Assembly: GCF_016808335.1 (NCBI RefSeq)
Contig: NC_053139.1
Location: forward strand, 36,167,954-36,231,953
Direction of reading: 5' to 3'
DNA length: 64,000 nucleotides
From: Panicum virgatum
Lineage: Eukaryota; Streptophyta; Magnoliopsida; Poales; Poaceae
Shown here in pieces: positions 1-11,051 of this stretch. The position numbers were made by a program, and so were the translations under genes. The notes beneath the pieces were generated by a model that made no database searches, was not told the origin of the DNA, and saw only the letters and a list, made by a program, of their open reading frames with translations. Within the stretch, counting starts at the first letter, position 1; every line of letters begins with the position of its first letter.

Positions 1-396
1 GAACATGTCGCCAATACTCTCACCCGACCCCTGTGGGAAGTTCTCATATTCACGCCGGTGAGTCTCGAAAAGCCTGGCCTTAACCTGAGGTGTGCCCTCG
101 TGGTACTTCTCAAGGCACGTCCAAACCTTGTGGGCTTCCTAAAAACCCTGGACGCGTGAGAACTCCGCATGAGATACGCCAGCGAACAAGGCATTGACAG
201 CCTTGGCGTTAGCTTCGTGCTCGGACACCTGAAGAGGAGAGGTCCAAACAGCAAGCACCTCGTATGCCTGGTTCTTGGTGATATACCAGACCTCGGCTCC
301 AATGCTTTGCAAGAAGGCACGCATGCGAACCTTCCAATAAGCATAGTTCTCGCCGGAAAACACTGGGATCTTACCAAGACTCGCCATTGTCGCCAA
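1..396 (-). pseudogene. copia gag N-terminal part (runs off left edge)
   Basis: Minus-strand reading from the ATG at 396 gives a typical Ty1/copia gag N-terminus: FSGENYAYWKVRMRAFLQ, then an ITKNQAYEVL region. In-frame sequence continues past a TAG at about 137-139 into EAHKVWTCLEKYHEGT and on to the window edge. Copia gag packages the element RNA into cytoplasmic particles. The stop falls where a Gln codon would fit (CAG to TAG), so I call it a pseudogene. A primer-binding site and an LTR lie immediately upstream (to the right), so this is the 5' end of an element whose protease, integrase and RT would lie beyond position 1. Confidence 0.75.
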
Positions 397-437
397 GTAG
401 TTTTCGAACCGGTTAAGATACTGAAAACCTCAACCAG

Positions 438-449
438 GCTTTGATACCA
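438..449 (-). other. Primer-binding site of left-edge copia element
   Basis: The minus strand reads TGGTATCAAAGC, one base from the canonical TGGTATCAGAGC that pairs with the 3' end of initiator Met-tRNA. It sits 2 bp inside the LTR end at 452, where minus-strand DNA synthesis is primed. Confidence 0.75.
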
Positions 450-451
450 AT

Positions 452-1652
452 TGAGGGACCCAAACTGGTGACCAGAGGGGGAGGGGTGAATGGGAGCCGA
501 TAAAATATTCTTGCAAACAAAAGTTCAGCCTTTGATCCCAAGTACGCACCTAACCCAAGAGTCCTAGGTAAAGTGCAGAGTAGCTATAGAGGAGCTACAC
601 CGACATAAAACAGCCCTAGGAACAAGTGTGAACAAGTACGGAAGCAAACACGAGAAAACAACACAAGAACCAGCACGGTATAACTCACCGGTTGATCCGA
701 CGTGATCAAATTTGTTCACGTCGGTTCATCCGATGAGACTAAACCGTCAGCACGAGAAAAACAATGCACTGGTTAAACCGACAAAATCAAAACCCAACGC
801 CGGTGCAGTTGTCCAGAGAGACCCCAAAATGGACGTTGTGAACGCCGGTTAAACCGACGCTACGAAAATCCTATACGTCGGTGCAATGGGCCAAGAGGCA
901 AAACCCTAACAGTTGAAAAACCTACTCACCGGTTGAACCGACGTGTACAACTTCAAAGCGTCGGTTCATCTGGTGCTAGGAAGAACGGAGTCCAGAAACT
1001 CTTTTCAGCCTGCATCCTTTGGAATCTTTGAAGATTGGAGGGTCAAATCAAGTCCAAAGGAGCTCAAATTTTGCAGGCATGATCATAAAGGACTCGTGAA
1101 CATGTCCACGGAAGGAATCGACGAATCACTCCATGGTTTGGGAGGAATCGAAGAATTTCGAGCTAAAACGGGGGTTTTCTTTAGAACGCCAAGAACTTCG
1201 ATTCGAGCGAACTCGTGATTCCAGGGGAATTAGCACTAGGTTAGATGTCTTAGAATCACTACAAAGAGTCACTCGATTCTCAGAAAACCACTCGTCATCT
1301 CGTGCTCAAGATTCGTTGAAGGAAAATCGAATTCATCCGAAACAAAGCACAAATCGTACTAGATTGAGTTGAATTCAAAACCCCGGAGGGCACAAGGAGG
1401 ATTGGGCCTCCTTTCCCGATGAATCTCAGTACAAAGTCTTCACAAATCCATGGTTAAAAATCCCTAATTCTAGAGAGAAGAGGAGAGGGACAGGGAGGAG
1501 ACGGGTGCTCGGCCCAGGGAGAGGAGCGGCAGTTTCTTGCGCCAGGGGAAAAGAAGGAGCGGGAGAGAGAGAGAGAGGGGGGGTGAGGGGGTTTTTTAAC
1601 CCCAACAACTCTCAACCCAAAAGACTAAACTACCCCTAGACTCAAATAGACA
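452..1652 (-). repeat. LTR of left-edge copia element (LTR 'A')
   Basis: It begins TG at 452 on the plus strand, next to the PBS, so in coding orientation (minus) this is the 5' LTR. The opening (GACCAGAGGGGGAGGGGTGAATGGGAGCC-like) matches the ends of the solo LTRs at 35750 and 61718, so they are related families. The right end is less certain. CA at 1651-1652 gives a TG...CA element and leaves LINE sequence immediately to the right. A GA-rich stretch at 1480-1590 and several copies of the CCGG/CCGA dyad motif (690-972) lie inside. Confidence 0.6.
690..972. repeat. Cluster of CCGG-N5-CCGR motifs in LTR A
   Basis: At least six copies, in both orientations, of a roughly 16-bp motif of the form CACCGGTTGAACCGACG occur here (near 690, 715, 770, 850, 930 and 955). 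The core is two CCGG/CCGA half-sites 9 bp apart with an A/T-rich spacer. The same motif recurs in the LTRs at 28.1-28.5, 52.7-52.9 and 63.5-64.0 kb. Confidence 0.7.
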
Positions 1653-2430
1653 CTAGAAAGCCCGTAGGGGCAAAATTCTCAAAATAGAAACACAGACAGT
1701 GTGGAAGCGAGCAGTCAGTTCTGAGAAGGAGTGGCGCATGATCTGAACATTCGGATGCAAGCGCAGATAACTCATGATTAGGGAAGGCGAGAAGCCAATC
1801 TTCATAGGTAAATACCCAGTCAAGCCGCTCCAACGTCGGACTGTCCCGTTCATTGGACCAAGTGTAGCGCCTCCCTTTAAGAAAGAGCTCCTGGAGCTCC
1901 GCTTCCTCGATGAACTGCCGGAACCGGTTCATCATACGTCTGTTGAGGCGGGAATTATTTGTATCCTCGGCACGATAGATGAGGTTAAAGTCACCCCAGA
2001 TTAACCAAACGCCAGTGCAAGAGGAACGCACACCCCTGAGTTCGTCCAAAAAGATGATTTTGTCCTGATCGGTTTGTGGTCCATAAACAGACGTAACCCA
2101 CCATGTCTCATCATTCTGCAGCATGGTAACTTTAGCCATTAAGCTATGCGACTTTAAGATTGGGTTGGTTACAGTCCATGTGTTGCTCCTCCATGCAAGA
2201 ATAATACCTCCACAAGTGTTAGTTGCAGGCAGATAAAAATAATCAAAGCCAGCCCCACATATCTCCAGAATTAAACTATGCGGGCACACATCAAGCTTAG
2301 TCACTTGTAAAGATAACATGGAGATGTTCTCCTGAGCGACCAATTCACGAACAACATTGCGATGTGCCCTGGAATTGAGGCCCCTTACATTCCACACAAG
2401 TTGAACCTCTGTTGAAGAACAAAAACTCAA
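1653..2430 (-). pseudogene. LINE ORF2 endonuclease fragment (second LINE copy)
   Basis: The minus-strand ORF of about 262 aa is the N-terminal endonuclease/exonuclease/phosphatase (EEP) domain of an L1-like LINE. It has WNVRGLNS at the start, TSVYGP, WGDFNLI, RRYTWSN and SDHAPLLL near the end, then a FENF-like linker. This domain nicks target DNA to prime reverse transcription. The metal-binding Glu of the usual LQETK motif is Val here (SLQVTKLD), so the nuclease should be dead. The reverse transcriptase is missing because the fragment stops at the LTR to the left. It abuts the 3' end of the larger LINE in the same orientation with no obvious poly(A) between them. Confidence 0.8.
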
Positions 2431-2532
2431 TACAAAGACCCGTCGGTCAGAGAGAAAAGAAAGAAAGAAGTAGGTTAGAGGGGGGAGGTGTACACTGAAG
2501 TTGAAAGTAAAAGGAAACCTGGAAGGGGATAA

Positions 2533-3335
2533 TTACATCAATAAAAGAAAAGAACTCCAACTATCTAAGCTGAACTTTAACAAGGATGAAGAAGTTCTGT
2601 TCGCCCACAAGAGAAGGTCAGCCGCACAGCGCCTTAAGATGTCCCCGTCTGAATCATCAATCTGGTTGAAGACCTTGGAGTTCCTGCATTTCCAAATATT
2701 CCACAGCAAGCAGGTGAAAATGGTTGAGCATGCTTTTTGGTTAGGCAAAGTTGGTCCCGGGAGAGAGAGGTTCCAAAGGAGCTCTATATTTGTGATGGAG
2801 ATGGACGACACACCCAAGCGCGACCAGAAACTCTGAGCACGGGCACAGTGAAGGAAGAGGTGAGTTACATTTTCAGGAGAACCACAGAAGTGGCAGTAGC
2901 CCGTGTTGTTCGCTCTGCGAGAGCGCAACCAAAGATGAGTGTAAAGTTTATGGTGGTGGGTCAACCACAGAAAAGATTTGCAGCGTGATGGAGCCAAGTT
3001 GTGCCAGATGCAAGATGGGAAAGGATCATCATTAAGGTGGCTGAAGGCCAAAGAGTAGCTGGTAGCAGTGGAGAAACAAAGTTTGGGAGAGCCTCTGATC
3101 AAACGCGAGTCTGGGGCAGGCAGATCAATCAGGACCGATAAGTTCAGAGGCTGCAACAGTAGAGAGGTGATTGCGCAGATGTAGCAAGGGGCTGTTCGCA
3201 GAGAAGACAGTGGTTACAGAAATATCCTTGCGCAGGGAGTGTGAGAACAAGGCTGGGAAGCGTTGTTCCAGGGTGCAGTCACCAAGCCAAAGATCAGACC
3301 AAAGGAGGTAGTAGAGCCACTACCAATAGAAACTG
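2533..3335 (-). pseudogene. LINE ORF2 C-terminus: RT tail and zf-RVT domain
   Basis: Directly after the copia TSD the minus strand reads VSIGSGSTTSFWSDLWLGD...FPALFSHS, the usual linker after the LINE RT domain. The zinc-binding RT domain follows: IWHNLAPSRCKSFLWL, CHFCGSPENVTHLFLHC, FWSRLG and LLWNIWKCRN. These signatures match plant LINE ORF2 C-termini. At least one frameshift or stop separates the first part (about 3335-3160) from the 207-aa ORF ending at 2533. The reading joins the RT part at 8248 once the copia element is removed. Confidence 0.85.
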
Positions 3336-3340
3336 TGGTG

Positions 3341-3581
3341 TGTTAAGAATCAGAGGTGCGGAAGTTGTAGATGGGAACGCCGTACCTCACGCTGGCCGGC
3401 GGCTTCGTGTTATATAGAGTGAGGAAGATCCCCTCACGTGGATTTACATCACAAGATATGTTGGTCAGCCGTTGGTTGTTGTTACAACAAAACCTACCAA
3501 ATCTAAACAACTCTACAGCTGACCAATGATCTATACTCAAGTACAACTTAAGTAACAAGTTACAAACGACCTTATCTAACA
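3341..3581 (-). repeat. 3' LTR of copia 3341-8242
   Basis: 241 bp, TG...CA. It differs from its partner at 8002-8242 at five positions that I counted. A polypurine tract (minus GAGGAGGGG, plus 3582-3590) lies immediately inside it and primes plus-strand synthesis. Confidence 0.95.
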
Positions 3582-3592
3582 CCCCTCCTCAA

Positions 3593-5422
3593 TCACACCT
3601 GTCTAAGGTTGAGACTGTGCTTGAAATTTTCCAACTGCCGAACAGTGATGGGTTTAGTAAAACCATCTGCTACTTGATCACCTGTAGGTACAAAATCTAT
3701 GTGCAATAAATTCCTCATGACTCGTTCTCTGACAAAATGATAGTCAACCTCAATGTGTTTAGTTCTAGCATGAAACACTGGATTGGAAGATAAATACTTG
3801 GCTCCCAAATTATCACACCACAATTTAGCAGCCTTAGGTACTCGTATACCAATCTCTTTCAACAGGATCTGAACCCACATTTTTTCTGCCATTGCATTTG
3901 CAACAGCCTTGTATTCTGCCTCTGTACTCGACCTGGATACAGTGGCCTGTTTTCGTGCACTCCAGGAAATCAGATTTGACCCAAGGAAAATCGCAAACCC
4001 TCCTGTAGACCTCCTGTCATCAAGAGAGCCTGCCCAATCGGCATCTGAAAAACCACTGACTAGCAAAGAGTTACACCGGCTTATCTCTAATCCTATCCTT
4101 GTATTTGCCCTCACGTACCTTAGTATCCTTTTGACTGCAAACCAATGCACTTCAGTTGGGGCATGAAGGAACTGACACACTTTATTAACAGCAAATGATA
4201 TATCAGGTCTTGTGAGAGTCAAATATTGGAGAGCACCAACAACACTTCTATAGTTTGTAGCATCATTTGGACCCAAAGGAGTTCCTATAAAAGCAAATAA
4301 CTTCTCACTGGTTGAAATAGGCGTGGAAACAGGTTTGCAGCTTGACATGTTTACTCTCTTAAGTAAATCAGATGCATATTTATCTTGTGACAGAACTATA
4401 CCATCACGTACCTTGGTTACTTCCATGCCAAGAAAATAATGCAGCTCACCTAAGTCCTTGAGGGCAAAATCTTTCTTTAGGTCATGCAGCAAACCTGTAG
4501 TAGCTTCAAGAGTCGAACTGACAACTATATTATCATCAACATAAACCAACACAAATACTGTAACTGACCCCTTGTTAAAATAGAAGAGAGAAGTATCTGC
4601 TTTAGATGTATGAAAACCAAGTGCAATTAATTTGGTGCTAAGTCTGGCATACCACGCTCTTGGCGCCTGTTTTAACCCATACAGAGCTTTGTCAAGTTTG
4701 CACACAAAATTTGGTCTTGTCTTGTCTACATATCCCGGAGGTTGTCTCATGTACACCTCCTCATCCAAAACCCCATGAAGAAAGGCATTTTGCACATCAA
4801 GTTGTCTCATACTCCATCCCTTTGAGACAGCAATGGACAAAATAATTCGGATTGTAGACATTTTCACAACCGGACTAAAGGTATCCTCATAATCTATTCC
4901 GTACCTTTGCTTGTAGCCCTTTGCTACCAACCGACCCTTGTATTTATCCAGGGACCCATCTACCTTGAGCTTAGTTTTAAAAACCCATTTACAATCTATA
5001 ATGTTGATACCCTTCCTCGGTGGAACCAAGTGCCATGTCTTATTTTTCATTAAGGCAACATACTCTATATCCATAGCTTCTTTCCAATGTTTGCTAGCTA
5101 ACGCCTCTTCTACATTACGTGGTTCTCCAGTAGATGCAAAAAATCCATAACGAACATGGCCATCAGTGTATACCTTTAGCTTCCGGATGCCACCCAGAAG
5201 TCTTGTGCGAGGGCGTGCAGGTGATGGTGCAGGCTGCAATGTAGAGGATCCAGGGGCAGGAGATCCTGCCGACGCAGGTGTCGTCGGTGTCGTCGCGGCG
5301 TCAGTCGCTACCCCCCTGGCGCCGACACTTGCATGGTAGTCACGGGTTGGCGAGGCGGAGAATCTGGTGAGGCGACGACGGGAGGCTGCCACGCGCTGTC
5401 CACTGAGTGGTGCGGAGGACAT
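3593..5422 (-). pseudogene. copia reverse transcriptase and RNase H
   Basis: The open frame of about 609 aa starts with a low-complexity linker, then the copia [67 protein letters not shown] and the catalytic box VYVDDNIV. RNase H follows, with [38 protein letters not shown] and [11 protein letters not shown], ending near the 3' LTR. The catalytic YVDD is intact. The frame is separate from the integrase part upstream (overlapping ORF 5308-6075), so a frameshift at about 5.3-5.4 kb breaks the polyprotein. Confidence 0.9.
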
Positions 5423-6573
5423 GCCGCGGTTGCAGAGGTAGATGCGCCTGCAGCGCTTGCTGCTGCACTTGGAGGCAGCGATCCCGGGGCAGATTGTCGA
5501 GGAATAAAGGGCAGATTAGCTCCGGATTCCGTGCCTGTGCTGTTATTTGATGCTTCAGCCTGTAAATCTCCTGTTTCTTCACAGAAAGTATTAGTGATTG
5601 CACCATTAGACCTATGGTCATCTACCAATTCGTCCCTGGATGAAGGATTGCGCAAAGAGGAAGGTAAAAGAAGGATTTCAGCTCTAAGACGAGCCCCTGC
5701 ATTCTCGTGCAATTTGGAGAACGGAAAGACATTCTCATCAAACGTGACATCACGTGAGATATATATCCGGCCGGTAGGAATATCTAGGCACTTAAATCCC
5801 TTGTGGAGATTACTATAACCAAGAAAGGCACACTCTTTGGATCGAAAAGCAAGTTTGTGTTTGTTGTAGGGGCGTAGGTTTGGCCAACACGCACAACCAA
5901 AGACTCTTAGGGATGCATAATCTGGCTTGGTATGATATAGGCGCTCAAGGGGTGTTTCAAAATTAATAACTTTACTAGGAGTTCTATTTATGAGAAAGGT
6001 GGCAGCAAGGAAAGCTTCATCCCAAAATTTTAGAGGCATATGTGCGTGTGCCAGCAAAGATAGGCCTACTTCCACGATGTGTCTATGCTTCCTTTCAGCA
6101 GATCCATTCTGTTGATGTGCATGGGGACAGGAGACTAGATGAGAGATCCCAATCTTTGTAAAAAAAAGGGTTTAGCTTTTCATATTCACCTCCCCAATCC
6201 GTCTGAACAGCAATAATCTTACGGTTAAAAGATCTCTCAACTAGATTTTGGAAATCTCGAAATTTCTCAAAGACCTCAAATTTATATTTTAAAAGATATA
6301 TCTATGTGAACTTACTATAATCATCTATGAAGCTCACATAGTATTTGTATCTACCAGCCGATTCAGGTGCAGCCCCCCAAACATCAGAAAAAATAAGCTC
6401 AAGAGGATGAGAGGAGACACTTATTGATGTGGGGTAAGGAAGTTGATGACTCTTGGCTCTTTGGCACGCATCACACACACAGCATCTTTATTCAAATCAA
6501 AAGAACATGGAAGTTTATGATCTCTAAGAACTCTCTCAACAATGCGAAAAGAAGGATGTCCTAAACAATGATG
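5308..6573 (-). pseudogene. copia integrase (frameshifted)
   Basis: The ORF at 6075-5308 carries the C-terminal integrase signatures: MPLKFWDEAFLAA, LINRTPSKV, FGCACWPNLRPYNKHKL and CAFLGYSNLHKGFKCLD. Just upstream the translation gives PHAHQQNGSAERKHRHIVE, the conserved catalytic-Glu block. The region 6100-6573 contains the rest of the integrase core, but a run of A residues (about 6161) and further indels disrupt the frame. Integrase joins element cDNA to the host chromosome. This copy cannot supply it. Confidence 0.85.
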
Positions 6574-7959
6574 TCATCTATCAAGTGGCACTTTATTGAC
6601 ACTACAAGCTTGCTTGGATGCTAGTGCAGAAGGGAGAGGGTACATCCCTCTTCGACATGGCCCCCTAAGAAGAGTGCTCCTCGTGTCCCGATCCTTAATG
6701 AGAAAGAAATCAGGGTGAAACTCAAGATACACATTGTTATCAGATGCAAAACGATGAACTGAAATTAGATTCTTTGTAGTGGATGGCACATGCAAGATAT
6801 CTCGAAGTTCAAGGGTTTTATCTAGGGTACGAATAGTAGATTGACCAATATGTCTAATGTTCATACCTGCACCATTAGCGGCGTGGATCTGATCAGTACC
6901 ATTGTACTTCTCACGGACGGCCAGCTTGTCAAGTTCTCCTGTGATGTGATCGGTCGCACCAGTGTCGGTGTACCAACTGTTGTTGACGGTGTAGGAGTTC
7001 ATGGCTGCACCGGCGTGCCTTTCTTCAGGGACATAGTCCTCCTCAAACCTGTGCCAACACCTGTCCGCAGTGTGACCGGCTTTGAGGCAGACTTGGCACA
7101 CCGGCTTGGAGTTGCTTGAGTTGCCACGGCCCTGGTTGCCACGACCAGCACCTCCTCCATTGTTGTTCTGGCGCTGGTTGGAGTTGTTGGTGTAGCCGAG
7201 GTTGCGCCCCCGTCCTCGTCCTTGACCACGGCGGCAGCTAGAATTGTCGTGACCACGACCAAAGCCTCCATGACCTCCTCGATTGGCCATGTTGGCCGAA
7301 GATCCAGAGTGGCCACTGCCCATAATCTCCATACGAGTTTCAAAAGCAAGAAGCTGAGAATATGCTTCACTTACAGTTACCGGTTCCTTCCTTGCTAGGA
7401 GGGAGGTGACGACCGGATTGAACTCCACGTCGAGGCCGGTGAGGATGTACGTCAGGAGATCATCATCTTCAACTGGCCTTCCTGCAGCTGCCATCTCATC
7501 ACCTAGAGTACGCATCTTGCCAACGTACTCGGTGATGGTTTGATTCCCCTTCTGTGCGGTGGCGAGCGCGAGCCGTGTGTTCACGACTCTCGCCCTATTC
7601 TGCGACGCATACATCGCTTCAATCGCAGCCCACAGATTTGCTGCGGTGTCTTGTGCAGCAGCTTGAGCGAGCACTTCACGCCCTAGGGACCCCAGGACGA
7701 AACTCAGCACTTGCTGGTCCCTGGAGTACCATTCTTCAAACGCCGGATTGGGAACAAGGGTATCCTTGCCGGCGTTGTCCTTGCCGTTGACCTCTTCGGC
7801 AGGAGCTGGTGAGGTTCCGGTGAGATGCCCCACCAGGCGCGACCCGCGGACGGCGGCGAGGATCTGCGCCTTCCACATTGCGTGGTTGGACTTGCCTAGC
7901 TTCTCCGTAATGGCGATCCCCACCAGAGGGTTGATGATGGCGGTGGAGGAGGAAGCCAT
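6574..7959 (-). CDS. copia gag and protease
   Basis: The open frame of 461 aa starts at the ATG at 7959. Residues 1-200 are copia gag (LGKSNHAMWKAQILAAVRG, WYSRDQQVLSFVLGS, QTITEYVGKMRTL, YILTGLD). A Gly/Arg/Asn-rich stretch follows at about 215-285, then a CCHC zinc knuckle (CQVCLKAGHTADRC) that binds RNA, and the aspartic protease active site WYTDTGATDHIT near residue 335. It ends in the pre-integrase zone (TKNLISVHRF), where the frame is lost. This is the best-preserved part of the element. Confidence 0.9.
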   Translation of the reverse strand: MASSSTAIINPLVGIAITEKLGKSNHAMWKAQILAAVRGSRLVGHLTGTSPAPAEEVNGKDNAGKDTLVPNPAFEEWYSRDQQVLSFVLGSLGREVLAQAAAQDTAANLWAAIEAMYASQNRARVVNTRLALATAQKGNQTITEYVGKMRTLGDEMAAAGRPVEDDDLLTYILTGLDVEFNPVVTSLLARKEPVTVSEAYSQLLAFETRMEIMGSGHSGSSANMANRGGHGGFGRGHDNSSCRRGQGRGRGRNLGYTNNSNQRQNNNGGGAGRGNQGRGNSSNSKPVCQVCLKAGHTADRCWHRFEEDYVPEERHAGAAMNSYTVNNSWYTDTGATDHITGELDKLAVREKYNGTDQIHAANGAGMNIRHIGQSTIRTLDKTLELRDILHVPSTTKNLISVHRFASDNNVYLEFHPDFFLIKDRDTRSTLLRGPCRRGMYPLPSALASKQACSVNKVPLDR

Positions 7960-7987
7960 GGCAGGAGATGGTTGGTGTTTAGTTTGT

Positions 7988-8001
7988 GGCTCTGATTACC
8001 A
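7988..8001 (-). other. Primer-binding site of copia 3341-8242
   Basis: The minus strand reads TGGTAATCAGAGCC directly next to the 5' LTR, complementary to the initiator Met-tRNA 3' end apart from an extra A. Confidence 0.85.
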
Positions 8002-8242
8002 TGTTAAGAATCGGAGGTGCGGAAGTTGTAGATGGGAACGCCGTACCTCACGCTGGCCAGCGGCTTCGTGTTATATAGAGTGAGGAAGATCCCCTCACGT
8101 GGATTTACATCACAAGATCTGTTGGTCAGCCGTTGGTTGTTGTTACAACAAATCCTACCAAATCTAAACAACTCTACAGCTAACCAATGATCTATACTCA
8201 AGTACAACTTAAGTAACAAGTTACAAACGACCTTATCTAACA
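8002..8242 (-). repeat. 5' LTR of copia 3341-8242
   Basis: 241 bp, TGTTAAGAATCGG...CTAACA, followed by TSD TGGTG at 8243-8247. A TATATAGAG-like box lies inside, but in plus orientation, so I do not call a promoter. Confidence 0.95.
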
Positions 8243-8247
8243 TGGTG

Positions 8248-9725
8248 ATATCTCAAAAATTTTGGAGACCGTCCAGGATAGCCTGCCAAACAGGGGTATC
8301 ACTACGACGCGAGTCACCGAGATCTCTAGTATCGTTCTAGCCATATTTAGATAGGAACCAGAATTGCCACGGAGCTGAAGGAGGTTCATGTAGTTTGGAG
8401 AGGAATTTTTGTAACAGACAACGATTTTGAATGTGTAGGTCTTTGATTCCAAGACCGCCTTTATCTTTAGGGATGCACACAAGATCCCAAGGCGCCTTAC
8501 AATGGCCACCAGAGCAAGATTTGTCACCAGTCCACAAGAAAGCACGCCGTTTTGCATCAATCACATCTATGGCGCCTTTGGGAAGTAGAAGGGAGCACAT
8601 TGCATAGATAGAGAAGTTTGACTCGACAGCTTGCACTAAGACTTCCCGACCTCCTTGACTCAGGAGTCGCCCAGGCCAGCCCGCAAAGTAAGAGTCAAAA
8701 CGATCAAGGAGGGGTTGAAGGTCTGAAATACGGACTTTTGAAGGAGATAGGGGTAACCCAAGATAAGGTTGTGGGAAGGAAGAGATCGAGCATCCAAGAA
8801 TGGAAGCCATATGGGTCGCTACTTCCTCACTGATGTGCATTGGGAGAAAAGTACTTTTATCAAAGTTAATGTGTAGGCCAGAGAAGGCAGAGAAGGAGAC
8901 GAGGATATCCTTTAGAAGCTGAAGTTGTGCAGTTTCCCCTTTAAGTATAATCAACGTGTCATCGGCATATTGGAGGACCGGGCAGGGGAGGTTTGCTGAT
9001 AGGGGGTGCTGAAGATCACCGTCACTGGAAGCTTTAAGTAAAAGTCGCTGAAGAGTATCAGCTAAAAGGATGAAAAGGTAGGGCGATAAGGGATCACCCT
9101 GCCTTAAACCCTTCCTGCATTGGATCCATTTTCTATGTTTCCCATTGAGGAGGGCAGCAGATTGGCTAGTAGAGAGGAGGTCTTGCACCCAAAGTCTCCA
9201 ACTGATAGGAAAACCCTTGGCCTCTAAAACGGCGTCCAAGGCCGACTAGCTCACAGAGTCAAAGGCCTTGCGAAAGTCAAGTTTGAGGACAACGGTAGGG
9301 GCTTTCCTTTTGTGGCAAGTTTGAATGATGTCGGCCGCATACACGAAGTTTTCAGAGATGCTACGACCTTTTATGAAGCCCGTTTGATCGGCGTGAACCA
9401 GGGCTGGGATAAGAGGTTGAAGCCTTGAAGTTAGAGCTTTGGAGATGATTTTTGTCAGAGTGTTTTGGAGGGTTATTGGGCAAAAGTCCTTGGCGTGATT
9501 GGCTCCAAGTTTTTTAGGGATAAGGATGATGAAGGACTTATTCACTCTCACCAAGTCAGACTGTCCCGAGTGAAAACCATGGAGGAAGGATAAATGGTTT
9601 GGTTTGGTCAGGTCCCAAAATTTTTGGAAGAAAGCGGGATCAAAGCCATCAGGGCCTGGGCTAGCGTTAGAGTTCATACCAATAAGCGCTAGACGGACTT
9701 CAGAGTCATCAAAAGGACGGATTAG
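8248..9725 (-). pseudogene. LINE ORF2 reverse transcriptase core
   Basis: Minus-strand pieces 9677-9246 and 9239-8337 are one RT split by an in-frame stop (TAG near 9245). The first carries NSNASPGPDGFDPAFFQKFW, FIILIPKK, QTGFIKGRSISENF and VLKLDFRKAFDSV. The second carries GLRQGDPLSPYLFILLAD, the catalytic box QYADDTLI, LHINFDKST and YLGLPLS. These are non-LTR RT blocks 1-7 in order. A further stop lies near 8337 before the copia insertion. The RT would copy LINE RNA at the nicked target. The catalytic YADD is retained but the frame is not. Confidence 0.9.
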
Positions 9726-9755
9726 GGAATCAGCTTGGAAGGAATCAAGGGAGTT

Positions 9756-11051
9756 CTATTGAAAGAGAGAAGAGAGGTCAAAAGAAGAGGAGAAAATTTC
9801 TGAAATACCAATCAAACTGGAGTAGTAGTCATGAAGAATTTGTTCTTTCCCAGAGTGGCTGAACACTGGGATTCCGTCACAGGACAGGGATTTGATTTTA
9901 TTACTCTGGAGGCGAATAGTTGCACATTGATGGTGATAGGCCGTGTTTTCATCACCAAGAATGCACTGCCGAACTTTGCCCCGCTGCCTCCAGTAAGCGG
10001 CACGTTGTTCGCAGAAACGAGAGGAGGAGAGTTTGATTAGCTTGCGTAGGTAAAATTCCGGTCTGCTTAGGGAACGCTTCTCTTCTTGGAGGTCAAGGAA
10101 GGAAATCAACAACTGGCAGTTGGCAATGAGCACCTCTAAAGGGCGTTGTAGTTTGGCCCAGGAGCGGGCGGCAGATCTGATGCACTTCAGCTTGAGGGAA
10201 AGCGAGGCGGCTGGGGTCTGAGCGCGTTTGTGTTGAGAGTGCACGCTCATCCAGTTATTGGAGACTAGCGAAGTAAAGGAGGGTACTAACAGCCAATTAT
10301 TGTTTAGTCTGAAGATCGAAGGTCGTGGAATTTGTGATGAAGCCGTGAGCACCGAAGGGACATAATCGGAAGTCGTCCGGGAAAAGGAGTTAAGAGAGGA
10401 GTCAGGGAGGAGAGTATTCCAGCAAGTATTGACAAGCGCTCGGTCTAAGCGAACCAGAGTGGGGATGAACTGGTTATTGGTCCAGGTAAAGCGCCTGTCC
10501 AGCAGGGGTAGTTCAATGAGGCCAGAATTATTGATAAAGTCGTTAAAAAACAAAGCTTCACGAGCATCAAAGTTGGTGTTTGATTTGTCTTCAGGGAAAC
10601 GAGTTAGGTTGAAGTCGCCAACTATGGCCCAGGCACCCGTTAAATTGGAAGCTATGTCAGACAGCTCTTCCAGGAAAGAAGGTTTGAGGGCATCATCACA
10701 GGGGCCATAAACATTAGTAATAGTGAAGGTGAGATCGGAGGCAGTAGCTCGGAAGGTGGTCGTGAGAGAGAACAGCCCAAGAGAATGATTGACCAATTCG
10801 AGGTCAGACTGAGCCCAAGCAGTGATGATTCCACCCGAGGCTCCCACAGAGGGGAGAAAAACCAGCGAATGTAAGCAAGGAGAGAGGAAAGAAGTTTTCT
10901 TAAAGGAGGACACATCAGATAGTTTTGATTCTTGAAAGCAGACTAGCATCGGTGATACAGAGGAAAGAGTTCACTTGATTTCGGAACATTTCTCGGCTTG
11001 ACCTAGGCCACGAACATTCCAAAACAGAGTACGAAGTGGGCGATTACTCAT
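9756..11051 (-). pseudogene. LINE ORF2 start and endonuclease domain
   Basis: ORF2 begins at ATG 11051 with LRTLFWNVRGLGQAEKCSEIK, followed by TGA at about 10975. The frame then reopens and runs to 9756. EEP landmarks are LVCFQESKLSD (metal-binding Glu kept), TITNVYGPCD, WAIVGDFNLTRFPEDK, RRFTWTNNQ and TTSDYVPSVL. The last should be SDHxP. The catalytic His is Tyr (CAC to TAC), so the nuclease would be inactive. The connector to RT follows (YWRQRGKVRQCILGDENTAYHH). Confidence 0.88.

Larger units (their letters stand above)
3341..8242 (-). mobile_element. Complete Ty1/copia retrotransposon inserted in the LINE
   Basis: The element is bounded by two 241-bp LTRs (3341-3581 and 8002-8242), both TGTTAAGAAT...TCTAACA. 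It is flanked by the perfect 5-bp TSD TGGTG at 3336-3340 and 8243-8247. Coding order on the minus strand is gag, protease, integrase, reverse transcriptase, RNase H, which is the copia order. I count five substitutions between the LTRs (about 2%), so the insertion is young. The polyprotein is already broken in the integrase region. LINE ORF2 resumes on either side. Confidence 0.95.
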
